From: Deltaproteobacteria bacterium
GTDB taxonomy: Bacteria > Myxococcota_A > Polyangia > Polyangiales > Houyiibacteriaceae
Assembly (NCBI GenBank): GCA_017644045.1
Contig: JAEPMI010000007.1
Span: 372,001-436,000 of the forward strand
Direction: 5' to 3'
Length of the DNA: 64,000 nt
The position numbers were made by a program, and so were the translations under genes. The notes below the pieces were generated by a model. It was not told the DNA's origin and made no database searches. It saw nothing but the letters and a program-made list of their open reading frames with translations. Of the stretch, positions 8,330 to 17,945 are shown piece by piece (position 1 is the stretch's first letter; every line of letters begins with the position of its first letter).

Positions 8330-8688
8330 CCGAGGCGATGCGTAAGCGAGTGCGGGCGGTGCGGTCCCAAGCGTCCATTCGACGCTTCGAGTACCGGCAA
8401 CGGAACCTGGCCAAAGGCACCTGGGCCAAGGTCCGGCGCGAGCTGGCTCTCACCGAACGCGTCTTCGCGCTCTCTGAGGAAGAGGCGACCGCTCTGGAGG
8501 CTCGCGGCCGCTCGCCCCTGCCGGCGGGACTGGTGCTCCACCCGCAGCGCCACCTCTACTGCATCTGCGAGGAGGACCTCGCGGCGTTGGGCCTCGATGG
8601 GAGCGCCCAGCGCCCCGTGGCCATGGACACCGTGCTCGACCACGCCCACCTCGCGCTCCTGCCCTTCTCGGCCAAACGCGATCGTTGA
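8326..8688 (+). CDS. Hypothetical partner of nucleotidyltransferase
   Basis: A 120-residue basic protein that I do not recognise. The N-terminal half is Arg-rich and probably helical (MRKRVRAVRSQASIRRFEYR), the C-terminal half carries a short segment HPQRHLYCICEEDLAALGL. No signal peptide or membrane helix is seen, so it should be cytoplasmic. Its ATG overlaps the stop of the nucleotidyltransferase gene by four bases, which argues for a fixed stoichiometric partnership, for example as antitoxin, specificity subunit or nucleic-acid-binding partner. That role is inference from context only. Confidence 0.6.
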   Translation: MTEAMRKRVRAVRSQASIRRFEYRQRNLAKGTWAKVRRELALTERVFALSEEEATALEARGRSPLPAGLVLHPQRHLYCICEEDLAALGLDGSAQRPVAMDTVLDHAHLALLPFSAKRDR

Positions 8689-8861
8689 CATGCCCGCGCC
8701 CACGCTATTGCCGCCGCTCGTCTGAGCGACATTCGACCGTCGGTGGGAGCCTGCCTGGCCTGCCTGCCTGCCACCACTCATCGCGCATGCTATCGGGCCC
8801 CTCGGGAGACAGGTGCTGTGCCGCTCATCGACCAGTCAGTCTGTCTTCCCGATTCCGACCC

Positions 8862-10363
8862 ATGTACATCCGCACGAACTCTCCATCGAATCCCAGACAT
8901 CAGTCCGCCAGCTGGTCCGCCGCTCTCGCCGTGCTCTTCATTACCCACTCTATCGGGTGTGGTGAGGCCGAGGAACCGGCGCCCGTCGGCGCGCCGTGTG
9001 AAACCAACACCGACTGTGAGAGCAATCTGTGCGTGAGCGGCGAGTCCGGGAGCCGTTGCACCGCCGCTTGCGTCGCGGACTGTGACTGCGGTTTCGAGAG
9101 TCTTGCGTAGACGTTGGCGAGGCCACCGGTGCATGCCTCCCTGCGGAGTACAACCCGTGTCGGGAGTCTCCGTGTCGAGACAGCGGTTCGTGCATTGGCG
9201 GATTCGTCGACGCTCGTGTCACCGTTTCGGATCGCGACATCGGTGGACAAGGTGCGCGACTGACTCCGCTGCGATTCGACGGCGAAGAGCTACTCGCACT
9301 ACTCGAACTGGACGTGGCGGCCACCATCTTGAACGACCGTGAGATCACCGAGCGTGGCGGCTACGTGATCCGGGCGAGCGCCGACGGGAGCATCACCTGG
9401 GTGAGCGAGCATCTTCCGTTGGTCGTCCCGATGTCGGCACAGGTGGGCAACGGGACGATTTGGGTATCGTCCATCGTGGACGACGATGCGCGACCCGGTC
9501 AGCGCTCGATCCGTGTCGCCCGCGTGTCGCTCGTCGGTGATGTCCTGGGACTCGTCGAAGCTCCCATCGATGCGCGCACGTCAACCGTCATCGAAGTCAC
9601 CAGCATGGCTGTGCTCGAGGACCGGGCGCTCGTCGCTGTGAGGTCGAACAGCGAGCTGATGCTGCCCGATACGATGCTGACGGCGTCCGGCTACGTGCTG
9701 ACCATGTTCGGATCGGGCGGCTATGAGAGCGGTTGGCCCTCGATTGGGCGTGTCCAAGTGCTCGAGACCGCCGACGGGGAGATCTGCGGAGTGGTCGGCG
9801 TGGACGACAGGACCGAGCTCTCGTGTGGGCTCCAGTCAGAGGAGACTCGCTACACGTTGGCGGAGCTGGCTCCTGGCAGCGAGGGCGACCAGGTGGTCAT
9901 CCACGATCTCGACTTCGAAGGAGCAAGCTCGTTCACGGGATACGGCGGGGAGCTCACCGGCGGCGATTGGCGAGGCTGCGTCGTGTTCGAGATCGCAGCG
10001 GGATCGCCCACGCGGACGGTTTGTCCAGACGTGACCGGCATCAGCGCCGCAAGAGCACCGGGTGGCGGCCACTATCTCGCGAGCGAGAGCCGCGAGAGGG
10101 GGATTGATGGCTTCAACTACGCGGTCTGGCGGCTCACGGAGGTCGACGGCGACTTCGTACCGATCTGGCAGCACCGCACCGACGGTTCGCTCGGAACCAC
10201 GCCCACGGGCATGGCGCTATCGCCCTCGGGGGTGCTGGCGGTCGGGCTTGAGTACATCGGTGACAGCGAGCTCGGCGAGATCAGCTTCGAGGGTCCCCCG
10301 TACGCTGGTGTCGGCTATCCGAACCATGGCTCGGCCATCCTCTTCTACTCGATCCCCCGTTGA
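8862..10363 (+). pseudogene. Frameshifted Cys-rich lipoprotein gene
   Basis: The 5' part (from ATG 8862) encodes a signal peptide with lipobox SIGC and a Cys-rich segment (CETNTDCESNLCVSG, CVADCDCGF) but stops at TAG 9108-9110. The 3' part is open in another frame through to 10363, and reading it upstream from the first plausible internal start (GTG 9314) gives convincing protein back to about 9095: SCVDVGEATGACLPAEY, then CRESPCRDSGSCIGGFVDARV. Removing one AG from GAGAG near 9096-9100 would join the halves in a single frame. The gene is thus a recent frameshift pseudogene, a phase-variable gene or a sequencing error. The intact product would be a lipoprotein of about 500 residues with an N-terminal Cys-rich module and a beta-rich body of unknown function. 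Confidence 0.75.
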
Positions 10364-10429
10364 CCCCGGCGACGCGAGCGTTGACACGGCGAGCCCCGCG
10401 ACGTACGTGCCGGCCTCGGAGTTATTGCG

Positions 10430-11561
10430 ATGACCATGCCCATTGGTGAGGGCCGAGAAATCCTCGGCGACCTCTCTCAGCGCCTCGAGGCGCTGGGGAG
10501 GTATCTTTGACGTCCCCGGCCTGAAGCACGAGGTCGAGCGGCTCAACAACCTGTCCCTCCGCGAGGGCTTCTGGGACGACCAGGAGAAGGCGCGCAAAGT
10601 GATGCGCGACCGAGCCAAGGCGGAGGAGACGGCGAAGAGCTTCGAGCGTCTCGAGAGCGACGTCCAAGGGCTGCTCGAGATCCTCGAGATGGTCGAGGGC
10701 GACGACGCGGACGAGGTCGCCGAGCTCATGGAGCAGATCCCGGAGCTCGAGCGCGGCGTCCGCGACCTCGAGCTCAAGCGGATGCTCACCGACGACGACG
10801 ACAACGACGCGATCGTCAACATCAACTCGGGCGCCGGCGGCACGGACGCGGAGGACTGGGCGGAGATCCTGCTCCGCATGTACCTGCGCTGGTGCGAGAA
10901 GAAGAGCTTCAAGACGACGCTCATCGACAAGCAGCCCGGCGAGGTCTGCGGCATCAGCTCGGCGAGCTTCCTCGTGGAGGGGCCCTACGCCTACGGCTTC
11001 CTCCGCGCGGAGAACGGCGTGCACCGGCTCATCCGGATCTCGAAGTTCAGCGGTCGCCGCGAGACGAGCTTCGCTGGCGTGAACGTGGTACCGGACCTGG
11101 ACGACGAGGTCGAGGTCGAGGTGAACGAGGCCGACCTCGAGATCACGACGATGCGCTCCGGCGGCGCCGGCGGTCAGCACGTCAACCGGACCGAGTCGGC
11201 GGTGCGCATCCGCCACATCCCGACGGGCTACGTGGTCCGCTGCGACAACGAGCGCTCGCAGCACCAGAACAAGGACCAGGCGATGAAGATGCTCAAGGGC
11301 TTCCTCTACGAGAAGGCCCGCCGCGAGAAGGAGGCCGCCTTCGAGGAGGCCTTCATGAGCGGCATGAGCGACATCAGCTTCGGCTCGCAGGCGCGGACCT
11401 ACACGCTGCAGCCCTACAAGATGGTCAAGGACGAGCGAACGGACCACAAGGTCGGCAACGCCGACGCGGTCCTCGACGGCGACCTGGACTCGTTCATCGA
11501 GACCTACCTCATGCAGGCCGCCGACCAGCGCGAGAACAAAGAAGCAGAGAAGAAGAAGTAG
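10430..11561 (+). CDS. prfB: Peptide chain release factor 2, with programmed +1 frameshift
   Basis: RF2 ends translation at UGA and UAA. Translation starts at ATG 10430 (GGAG 9 bp upstream), reads 26 codons to CTT, meets an in-frame TGA at 10508-10510 and resumes in the +1 frame at GAC 10509, giving about 376 residues. The long open frame beginning at 10443 is only the downstream frame. The peptidyl-hydrolysis motif is intact in SGGAGGQHVNRTESAVR. The stop-codon recognition tripeptide, SPF in most RF2 proteins, reads SKF here (RISKFSGRRETSF), with a loop two residues shorter than in E. coli. lysS follows five bases after the stop, the common prfB-lysS arrangement. Confidence 0.96.
10496..10511 (+). 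promoter_or_regulatory. RF2 programmed +1 frameshift signal
   Basis: The sequence GGGAGGTATCTTTGAC contains an internal Shine-Dalgarno (GGGAGG) three bases before the slippery CTT codon, followed by TGA C. This matches the known RF2 autoregulatory site, in which low RF2 lets the ribosome slip +1 on CTT and make full-length RF2. Confidence 0.95.
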
Positions 11562-11566
11562 GACCG

Positions 11567-13153
11567 ATGGCTTCCGAAGACGAGCTGATGGAGGCGCGGC
11601 GCACCAAGGCCGCGCAGCTGACGGACGCGGGCACCCGCGCGTTCCCCAACACCTTTCGCCCGACCGAGGCGGAGACCGCCAAGCGCAGCGAGGTCGTGAC
11701 GCTCGCGGCGGCCGACGACGAGGCGCGCGCGTCCCTCCCGGACGAAGCGGATCTGGCGCCGGACGCCGAGCAGGTCGCGGTGTGGGGCCGGGTCATGGCC
11801 AAGCGCGGTCCGTTCCTGGTGATCCGCACCCCGGACGGCGACGTCCAGGCGCTGGTGCGCAAGGACAAGCTCGAGGAGTCCCAGGCGGCGCAGCTCGCGG
11901 CGGTCGACCTCGCCGACCACGTGATGGTCCGCGGTCCGCTCATCAAGACGCGCACCGGCGCGCTGGCGGTCAGCGCTCGCGAGTACGCCCACCTCGGCAA
12001 GGCGCTCCTTCCGCCGCCGGCGAAGTGGCATGGCCTCAAGGACGTCGAGAAGCGCTACCGCGAGCGCTACGTCGATCTCTTCGCAAACCCCGAGGTCGCG
12101 CAGGTCTTCCGCGCGCGCGGCGCCATCGTGACCGCCCTCCGGCGCTTCCTCGACGAGCGCGGCTACCTCGAGGTCGAGACCCCGACGCTGCACTCGGTGC
12201 GCGGCGGCGCGACCGCCAAGCCCTTCGACACGCACCACAACGCGCTCGACATGGATCTCTTCCTGCGCATCGCGCCGGAGCTCTACCTGAAGCGGCTCAT
12301 CGTGGGCGGCCTCGATCGGGTCTACGAGATCGCACGCTGCTTCCGGAACGAAGGCATCAGCACCCGCCACAACCCCGAGTTCTCGATGCTCGAGCTCTAC
12401 CAGGCCTACGCGACCTACGAGGAGCTCATGGAGCTCTTCACCGACATGGTCCGCGCCGCCGACGCCGTCGTGAAGGAGCGCTTCCCGGAGCTCATGGGCG
12501 AGCGGACCTTCGACCTCGACGCCGAGTGGCGCCGGGTCGACATGCGTGACGCCATCGCCGACGCCGCCAAGCACCTGCACGTGGAGCTGAGCCGCGAGGA
12601 CCTCGACGACGAGTCCAAGCTGGCGGCCTTCGCCGAGAAGCTCGTCGGCGGGACCGGCGGACTCGAGCTGGAGGCGCCGGACAAGAAGCTCCTCGCCGGG
12701 GTCCGGAACCACGGCGAGCGAATCTTTGCCCTCTTCGAGCTGTTGGCCGAACCGATCCTCACCGACCTCTATCGCGACGGCGACAAGTCGGTCCCGGTCT
12801 TCATCATGGGCTACCCCTTCGAAGTCTCTCCGCTCGCGCGTCGCAACGACGAGAACCCGGCGTTCACCGACCGCTTCGAGATCTTCATCGAAGGTCGCGA
12901 GCTGGCGAACGCCTTCAGCGAGCTCAACGACCCGGACGACCAGGCCAGCCGCTTCGAGGACCAGCTCGCCAAGGCCCAGGCCGGCGACGACGAGGCGATG
13001 CAGTTCGACCACGACTACGTCCGCGCGCTCCGCCACGGCATGCCCTCGGCGGGCGGGCTCGGCGTGGGCGTCGACCGGCTCGTGATGCTCCTCCTCGGGC
13101 GCCCGTCCATCCGCGACGTGCTCCTCTTCCCGCTCCTGCGGCCGGAGGCCTGA
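11567..13153 (+). CDS. lysS: Lysyl-tRNA synthetase, class II
   Basis: A 528-residue enzyme that charges tRNA-Lys. An N-terminal OB-fold anticodon-binding domain (about 60-170, VAVWGRVMAKRGPFLVIR) is followed by the class II catalytic core: motif 1 region (YLEVETPTLHSVRGGA), motif 2 FRNEGISTRHNPEFSMLE near residue 259, and motif 3 GLGVGVDRLVMLLLG near residue 500. These are class II LysRS signatures and all are intact. ATG 11567 lies five bases after prfB and is probably translated by re-initiation or coupling. The gene is three bases from the following permease gene, so prfB-lysS and the Lol-type genes may share one transcript. Confidence 0.96.
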   Translation: MASEDELMEARRTKAAQLTDAGTRAFPNTFRPTEAETAKRSEVVTLAAADDEARASLPDEADLAPDAEQVAVWGRVMAKRGPFLVIRTPDGDVQALVRKDKLEESQAAQLAAVDLADHVMVRGPLIKTRTGALAVSAREYAHLGKALLPPPAKWHGLKDVEKRYRERYVDLFANPEVAQVFRARGAIVTALRRFLDERGYLEVETPTLHSVRGGATAKPFDTHHNALDMDLFLRIAPELYLKRLIVGGLDRVYEIARCFRNEGISTRHNPEFSMLELYQAYATYEELMELFTDMVRAADAVVKERFPELMGERTFDLDAEWRRVDMRDAIADAAKHLHVELSREDLDDESKLAAFAEKLVGGTGGLELEAPDKKLLAGVRNHGERIFALFELLAEPILTDLYRDGDKSVPVFIMGYPFEVSPLARRNDENPAFTDRFEIFIEGRELANAFSELNDPDDQASRFEDQLAKAQAGDDEAMQFDHDYVRALRHGMPSAGGLGVGVDRLVMLLLGRPSIRDVLLFPLLRPEA

Positions 13154-13156
13154 GCC

Positions 13157-15514
13157 GTGGCGTCGCCCGAGCTGCCCCCCGACGTCGCGCGCCAGCTGCG
13201 GCGCGCGAAGGTCGAGGTGGCGGTCGGGCTCGTGCTGCTCACGGCCGGCGGCGCAGGCGTCTGGACGCTGCCGATCTTCGCGGCTCCGCTCGTGGTGGCG
13301 CCCGGCATCCTCTTGCTGGCGATGGCGGCCAGCCGCCGCATGAGCGCGGGGCACATTCTCCGCCACCTCGGTGGCTTCGGACTGCAGCACCACGGCCCGC
13401 TCCCCGTGGTCCACGGCATCCTGGCGATTCTCTGCATCGCGAGCTTCATCGGCATCGCGGCCGCCTGGCCCGTGCTCTGGCGCCACTCGCTCACCCAGCC
13501 GGACCAGCTCTGGTGGGGCGCCATCGGCTTCGGAGCGCTCCTCGGCACGACGATGATCCTGGCGGTGCTCTCGTACTTCCGCGCGCGGCGGGTCCAGCCA
13601 GGCACGCGCGGTCGTGGACGACTGCTCTTCCGCCCGGTCATCTCGGTCGCCGCGCTGCTCTTCGCGCTGATCCCGCTAGCCATCTTCTACTACGGCGCGT
13701 CCAAGGCCTTCGAGACGGGCTTCGCCTTCAGCTATACGCACGACGAGGCGTACTACGCGCTCCCGCTCCTGCTGCGCACCGGCCTCTTGGTCAGCGGCAT
13801 CGTGGCGGTCGTCGTCCTGCTCATCGACCTCGGCCTGGCGATCAGCACCTGGTTCCTCCTGCCGGAGCGCTTCCGGTTCTGGTTCTGGATCGTCTGGGAC
13901 GTCACCGTGACGGTGGCCGCCGTGTATGTGATCGCCACCCTCCCGCTGAAGCCGGAGGAGGACGGCAACCTCGAGCAGATCGCGAGGTCCGGCGTCCGGC
14001 TCGGGACCACGGCGCTCGCGGTGCTCCGCTACTCGATCCGCGCGATCCCGCCGGTCATGAAGGCGCTCGGGCTACTGAGCTTCGAGCTGACCGTCGCCAC
14101 CCGACACTTGAGCTCGAAGAAAAGCGGGTTCCTCGCGGCGATCGGCGGGCTCTCGATCCTCGCCGTCAGCGTCTCCACCTGCATGCTCACCGCAGTGCTC
14201 AGCGTCATGGGCGGCTTCCGCGACGACCTGAAGCAGAAGATCCTCGGCAACCAGGCCCACATCGTCGTGGACCAGGAAGAGGAGCGACCCTTCGAGGGCT
14301 GGGACGACCTCCTCGGCCGCATCGAAACCGTCGATGGTGTCCGCGGCGCGACCCCTTTCGTGCGCGGCGAGGTGATGGTCAGCTCGACCTCGAACCGCGC
14401 CGGCGCAGTGCTCCGGGGCATCGACCCGGACAGCGTCGAGGAGGTCACCGACCTGGTCGACAACATCACCAACGGCCGGATGCTCTACCTCCGCGAGCCG
14501 CACCGGCTGCTGGACCTCCCGCCGGAGGAGCGGCGCTCGATCCTGCCCCTCGACTTCGGCACCTCGCTCGGTGCCGCCAACGACGAGGACGACGAAGGGT
14601 CGCCACGGGTCGAAGTCGTCGACGAAGACGACGAACCGATCGAAGACCTCGACGAGTTCCTCCTCGAGGACGAGCCCTCGCGCCGATCCCCGGACGATCC
14701 GGACACCCTCCCCGGCATCATCGTCGGCAAGGAGCTCGCGCGAACCCTGCGCCTCTTCGTGGGCGACGAGCTCGACGTGGTCTCACCGCTCGGAGACCTC
14801 GGCCCTGCCGGCCCGATGCCCAAGGCGCGGCGCTTCCGCGTCGCCGCCATCTTCTACAGCGGCATGTATGAGTACGACATGAAGATGGCGTACGTGCTGC
14901 TCGACGACGCGCAGCGCTTCCTCGGCACCGGCGGCGCGATCAGCGGCATCGAGGTGAAGACCCGCGACGTGGATCGCGCGCCCGAGATCGCGCTGGCCAT
15001 CGAGCGAGAGCTCGAGGAAGGCACGCCGCACCGGAGCGAGCTCCGCGTGCAGGACTGGCAGGAGCTGAACAAGAACCTCTTCGGCGCGCTCGAGCTCGAG
15101 AAGCTCGCGATGTTCGTCACGCTCGGCATCGCGATCCTCATCGCGGGCTTCTGCGTCTTCGGCACGCTCACGCTGATGGTCCAGGAGAAGGGCCGCGAGG
15201 TCGGCATCCTCAAGGCGATGGGCACCCGAGCGTCCGAGGTCGTCCGCATCTTCCTCTGGGAGGGCCTCTTGATAGGCATATACGGAGCCTTGATGGGGCT
15301 CGGTATGGGCTACCTCGTGGTCTTCGTGCTGGAGCACTTCGGCATTCGGCTGAACCCCGAGGTCTACTACATCGACCGCTTGCCGGTGCACACCGACCCG
15401 ATGGAGTTCGTCATCGTCGGGATCAGCGCGGTGGTCGTCTGCCTGCTCGCCACCCTCTTCCCCGCCTACTTGGCGAGCCGCATGCGTCCAGTGGATGCGC
15501 TTCGTCAGTTGTGA
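13157..15514 (+). CDS. LolC/LolE-type ABC permease with extra N-terminal membrane domain
   Basis: A 785-residue inner-membrane protein. Residues from about 308 onward form a LolC/E-type permease: first helix after [20 protein letters not shown], periplasmic MacB-like domain, and three C-terminal helices around [35 protein letters not shown] and [19 protein letters not shown], ending [10 protein letters not shown]. LolC/E proteins are usually about 400 residues. The additional N-terminal 300 residues hold about six or seven membrane helices and have no counterpart in LolC/E. An acidic insertion (about 473-515, rich in Asp/Glu) interrupts the periplasmic domain. GTG 13157 starts three bases after lysS. 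With the following ATPase it should release lipoproteins to the outer membrane; the extra domain's role is unknown. Confidence 0.85.
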   Translation: MASPELPPDVARQLRRAKVEVAVGLVLLTAGGAGVWTLPIFAAPLVVAPGILLLAMAASRRMSAGHILRHLGGFGLQHHGPLPVVHGILAILCIASFIGIAAAWPVLWRHSLTQPDQLWWGAIGFGALLGTTMILAVLSYFRARRVQPGTRGRGRLLFRPVISVAALLFALIPLAIFYYGASKAFETGFAFSYTHDEAYYALPLLLRTGLLVSGIVAVVVLLIDLGLAISTWFLLPERFRFWFWIVWDVTVTVAAVYVIATLPLKPEEDGNLEQIARSGVRLGTTALAVLRYSIRAIPPVMKALGLLSFELTVATRHLSSKKSGFLAAIGGLSILAVSVSTCMLTAVLSVMGGFRDDLKQKILGNQAHIVVDQEEERPFEGWDDLLGRIETVDGVRGATPFVRGEVMVSSTSNRAGAVLRGIDPDSVEEVTDLVDNITNGRMLYLREPHRLLDLPPEERRSILPLDFGTSLGAANDEDDEGSPRVEVVDEDDEPIEDLDEFLLEDEPSRRSPDDPDTLPGIIVGKELARTLRLFVGDELDVVSPLGDLGPAGPMPKARRFRVAAIFYSGMYEYDMKMAYVLLDDAQRFLGTGGAISGIEVKTRDVDRAPEIALAIERELEEGTPHRSELRVQDWQELNKNLFGALELEKLAMFVTLGIAILIAGFCVFGTLTLMVQEKGREVGILKAMGTRASEVVRIFLWEGLLIGIYGALMGLGMGYLVVFVLEHFGIRLNPEVYYIDRLPVHTDPMEFVIVGISAVVVCLLATLFPAYLASRMRPVDALRQL

Positions 15515-15598
15515 GGGGGTCTTCGAAAGACCCCCTCGCATCGCGTGGGCGGAGCCCACGACTCGCTCACCCCCAAACGGCCGCGCTCTCGCGCGGCC
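15513..15598. repeat. Three-hairpin intergenic repeat, copy 1
   Basis: Hairpin A: GAGGGGGTCTT / AAGACCCCCTC around CGA (15513-15537). Hairpin B: GTGGGC / GCCCAC around GGA (15545-15559). Then the conserved string CGACTCGCTCACCCCCAAAC and hairpin C: GGCCGCGC / GCGCGGCC around TCTC (15579-15598). A second copy with the same order is at 36520-36603. It starts inside the permease stop codon and fills the gap before lolD. Confidence 0.75.
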
Positions 15599-15617
15599 CT
15601 TCTCGAGACCCAGAACG

Positions 15618-16559
15618 ATGACTGATACCGCCACTGCTGAGACCGAATCGCCCGCGAAGGCCGAGCCGGCGCCGACGGCTGCGGCGGAGAAGCCCGCGGC
15701 ACCGAAGCGGGCGATGCGCGAAAACCTCCTGGTCGCCGAGGGGGTCCACAAGACCTTCCTCCACGAGGGCAACGTCGTGGAGGTCCTCCGCGGGGTCGAC
15801 CTGTCGATCAACGAAGGCGAGATGGTCTGCGTGGTCGGCGCGTCCGGTGCCGGCAAGAGCACCCTGCTCCACCTGCTCGGCACCCTCGACCTACCCACGA
15901 AGGGCCGCATCAAGTTCGCCGACGACGACCTCACCCGGATGACCAGCTCGCAGCTAGCGGCGTTCCGGAACGAGAAGATCGGCTTCGTCTTCCAGTTCCA
16001 TCACCTGCTGCCCGAGTTCGACGCGCTCGAGAACGTGATGATGCCCGGCCTCGTCCGCGGCCAGGCCCGTGGCCCGCTCCGCGAGCGCGCCCGCGCGCTC
16101 CTCGAAGAGGTCGGCCTCGCCCATCGCCTGGACCACCGCCCCGGCGAGCTCAGCGGCGGCGAGCAGCAGCGCGTCGCCCTCGCCCGCGCGCTCGTGATGG
16201 AGCCCGCCGTGGTCATGGCCGACGAGCCGACCGGCAACCTCGACAGCGAGACCAGCGAGTCGATCCACCAGCTCTTCTTCCAGCTGAACGAGACCCGGAA
16301 GACCACCTTCCTCATCGTCACCCACTCGCGCGACCTCGCGAGCCGGATGCCGCGCGTCGTCTCCATGAAGGACGGCGTCATCCAGCGGGACGAGCGGAAA
16401 GCGGAGAGCTACCGCGGCGGCGCGGACAAGACCGCCGAAGCCGTCGACGAGGTCTTCTGGCACGACAAGCCGACCGGCGACGCGCCCGAGGAGCCGGACG
16501 AAGAGCACGAGGAAGCGGAGCCGAAGGACGCCGAAGGTGCCGGCGCGAGCGACGACTGA
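15618..16559 (+). CDS. lolD: LolD-type lipoprotein-releasing ABC ATPase
   Basis: A 313-residue ABC ATPase. Walker [11 protein letters not shown]-loop region [20 protein letters not shown] (the FQ..HLL signature typical of LolD/MacB-class ATPases), signature [15 protein letters not shown], Walker [14 protein letters not shown] and the switch His in [10 protein letters not shown] are all present. It has an Ala/Pro/Glu-rich N-terminal extension of about 35 residues and an acidic C-terminal extension of about 50 residues beyond the usual 230-residue core. It follows the Lol-type permease, separated by the hairpin repeat, and should power lipoprotein extraction from the inner membrane. ATG 15618 is the first in-frame ATG after the repeat. 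Confidence 0.92.
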   Translation: MTDTATAETESPAKAEPAPTAAAEKPAAPKRAMRENLLVAEGVHKTFLHEGNVVEVLRGVDLSINEGEMVCVVGASGAGKSTLLHLLGTLDLPTKGRIKFADDDLTRMTSSQLAAFRNEKIGFVFQFHHLLPEFDALENVMMPGLVRGQARGPLRERARALLEEVGLAHRLDHRPGELSGGEQQRVALARALVMEPAVVMADEPTGNLDSETSESIHQLFFQLNETRKTTFLIVTHSRDLASRMPRVVSMKDGVIQRDERKAESYRGGADKTAEAVDEVFWHDKPTGDAPEEPDEEHEEAEPKDAEGAGASDD

Positions 16560-16577
16560 GCCGCTGCGCCTGCGCTT

Positions 16578-17786
16578 CTAGAAGTGCGCGTCGGCGAAGT
16601 CGAGGAAGATCTCCCAGTCGGACGCGACCATCGAGTGCTCGCCCGGCCGGGTGGTCCACGCCAGGTCGGCGGTGAGGTCGAAGGTCCCGTCGCCGAGCTC
16701 GACGGCGCCCTCGCTCCCGAGGAGCTCCCACACCTCGTCCGCGAGCTCGATGGATCGACGCGCGCCCGGTGGGTCCGCCCAGAAGTCGTCGACACCGTCG
16801 ACCGCGAGGAGCGGTCGGGGCGCGACCATCGCGACCAGGAAGTGCTGGTCGAGCGGCAGCCGCGCTTCCTCGCCCGCGAAGTCCGCGAACCCCGGCGTGA
16901 ACCAATGAGGGAAGAAGAGAGTGATCGCCATGACCGACTCGCCGCCATCGCTCCGGCTCAACGTGACCCCGCCCGTTCCCGACTGATGCGGGATGGCCAT
17001 GGCGATGCGCGGGTCGCGAGCCGCGGCCAGGAGCGCGACCTTGCCACGACGCGAGTGTCCGACCGTCGCGATCCGAGCGCCGTCGACGAGCGAGGAGCTC
17101 TCCAGGTAGTCGACCGCGCGCGACACGCCGTACGCCCACGCGGCGAGGGTTCCCCACGGCGCGTCGCCTTCGACCGGCAGGTGCGGGTGGATCCCGTCGC
17201 TGCGGTCGCGGTCCGACGCATCGTCCGGGTCCACGTCGCTCTCGTGGAAGGTCGCGAGTGCGTAGCCGCGCTCCAGGATGCGCGCGACCGGGAAGAGTGA
17301 GGCGCGTGCACCCCGGGTCTCGCCGCTCTCGTCCGCGCACGACTCCGCGGCCCACGCGGTGCTCTCGGGGATCCGCGGGTCCGTGGTCAGACTGTGATTG
17401 CCGCATTTGTTGAGCGCGAGCATCACCGGTGATCGCGAGACGCCCTCCGGCAGGAAGAGACCGAGCACGATCGGCGGTGCCGCGGCCGGGCCATAGCGCA
17501 CCGTCACCTCGACGTAGCGACCGCCCTCGACATCCAGGATCGGCGCCGCCTCCGTGCCCGTCGCGGGGACCGACTCCGGCGTCCCGCCGTAGACGTAGTG
17601 GTCCAGGAGCTCGGCGATCTCCGCCCGACGCGCTGACCAGTCGTCCGCGCTGGCGCTCTCGAGAACCGGCGGCGGATCGAGGATCGACGGCAGCTCGTCG
17701 ACCGGGGGAAAGGCTTCGGTCTCCCCGCCGCCGCAACCACCGAGCAGCGCGACCGCCAACCATCCACACGCCAGCCGACCGACCAC
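16578..17786 (-). CDS. CE15-like (glucuronoyl) esterase lipoprotein
   Basis: A 402-residue alpha/beta-hydrolase with a signal peptide and lipobox LGGC. The nucleophile region IATVGHSRRGKVALLAAA matches the G-x-S-R-x-G-K motif of carbohydrate esterase family 15 (4-O-methyl-glucuronoyl methylesterases), followed by MAIPHQSGTGG. A late His in PGEHSMVASDWEIFLDFAD is the probable catalytic base. GTG 17786 is chosen because it starts the signal peptide; the open frame runs upstream with unsuitable sequence. CE15 enzymes cleave ester links between lignin and glucuronoxylan; a polysaccharide or acyl-esterase role at the cell surface is likely, but the true substrate is open. Confidence 0.8.
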   Translation of the reverse strand: MVGRLACGWLAVALLGGCGGGETEAFPPVDELPSILDPPPVLESASADDWSARRAEIAELLDHYVYGGTPESVPATGTEAAPILDVEGGRYVEVTVRYGPAAAPPIVLGLFLPEGVSRSPVMLALNKCGNHSLTTDPRIPESTAWAAESCADESGETRGARASLFPVARILERGYALATFHESDVDPDDASDRDRSDGIHPHLPVEGDAPWGTLAAWAYGVSRAVDYLESSSLVDGARIATVGHSRRGKVALLAAARDPRIAMAIPHQSGTGGVTLSRSDGGESVMAITLFFPHWFTPGFADFAGEEARLPLDQHFLVAMVAPRPLLAVDGVDDFWADPPGARRSIELADEVWELLGSEGAVELGDGTFDLTADLAWTTRPGEHSMVASDWEIFLDFADAHF

Positions 17787-17945
17787 GGCCCCATTGTGGC
17801 ACGGCGCGACCCTCGCGGGGCGACTCGGCGGTGCGAGTCCCGTGCTCGCATTCGCCCGAGCGCAATTGCGCGACGGCCCTCGACCAGCGATCGTGTGGCG
17901 GTGAGCGGGGCGAACGATACGCGATGGCACGGCACCGCGCCCCCG

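Noticed and set aside
11504-13486. 660-residue open frame antisense to lysS
   Set aside because: It is a shadow of a highly conserved gene in GC-rich DNA; its composition is that of reversed lysS codons and it has no recognisable domain.
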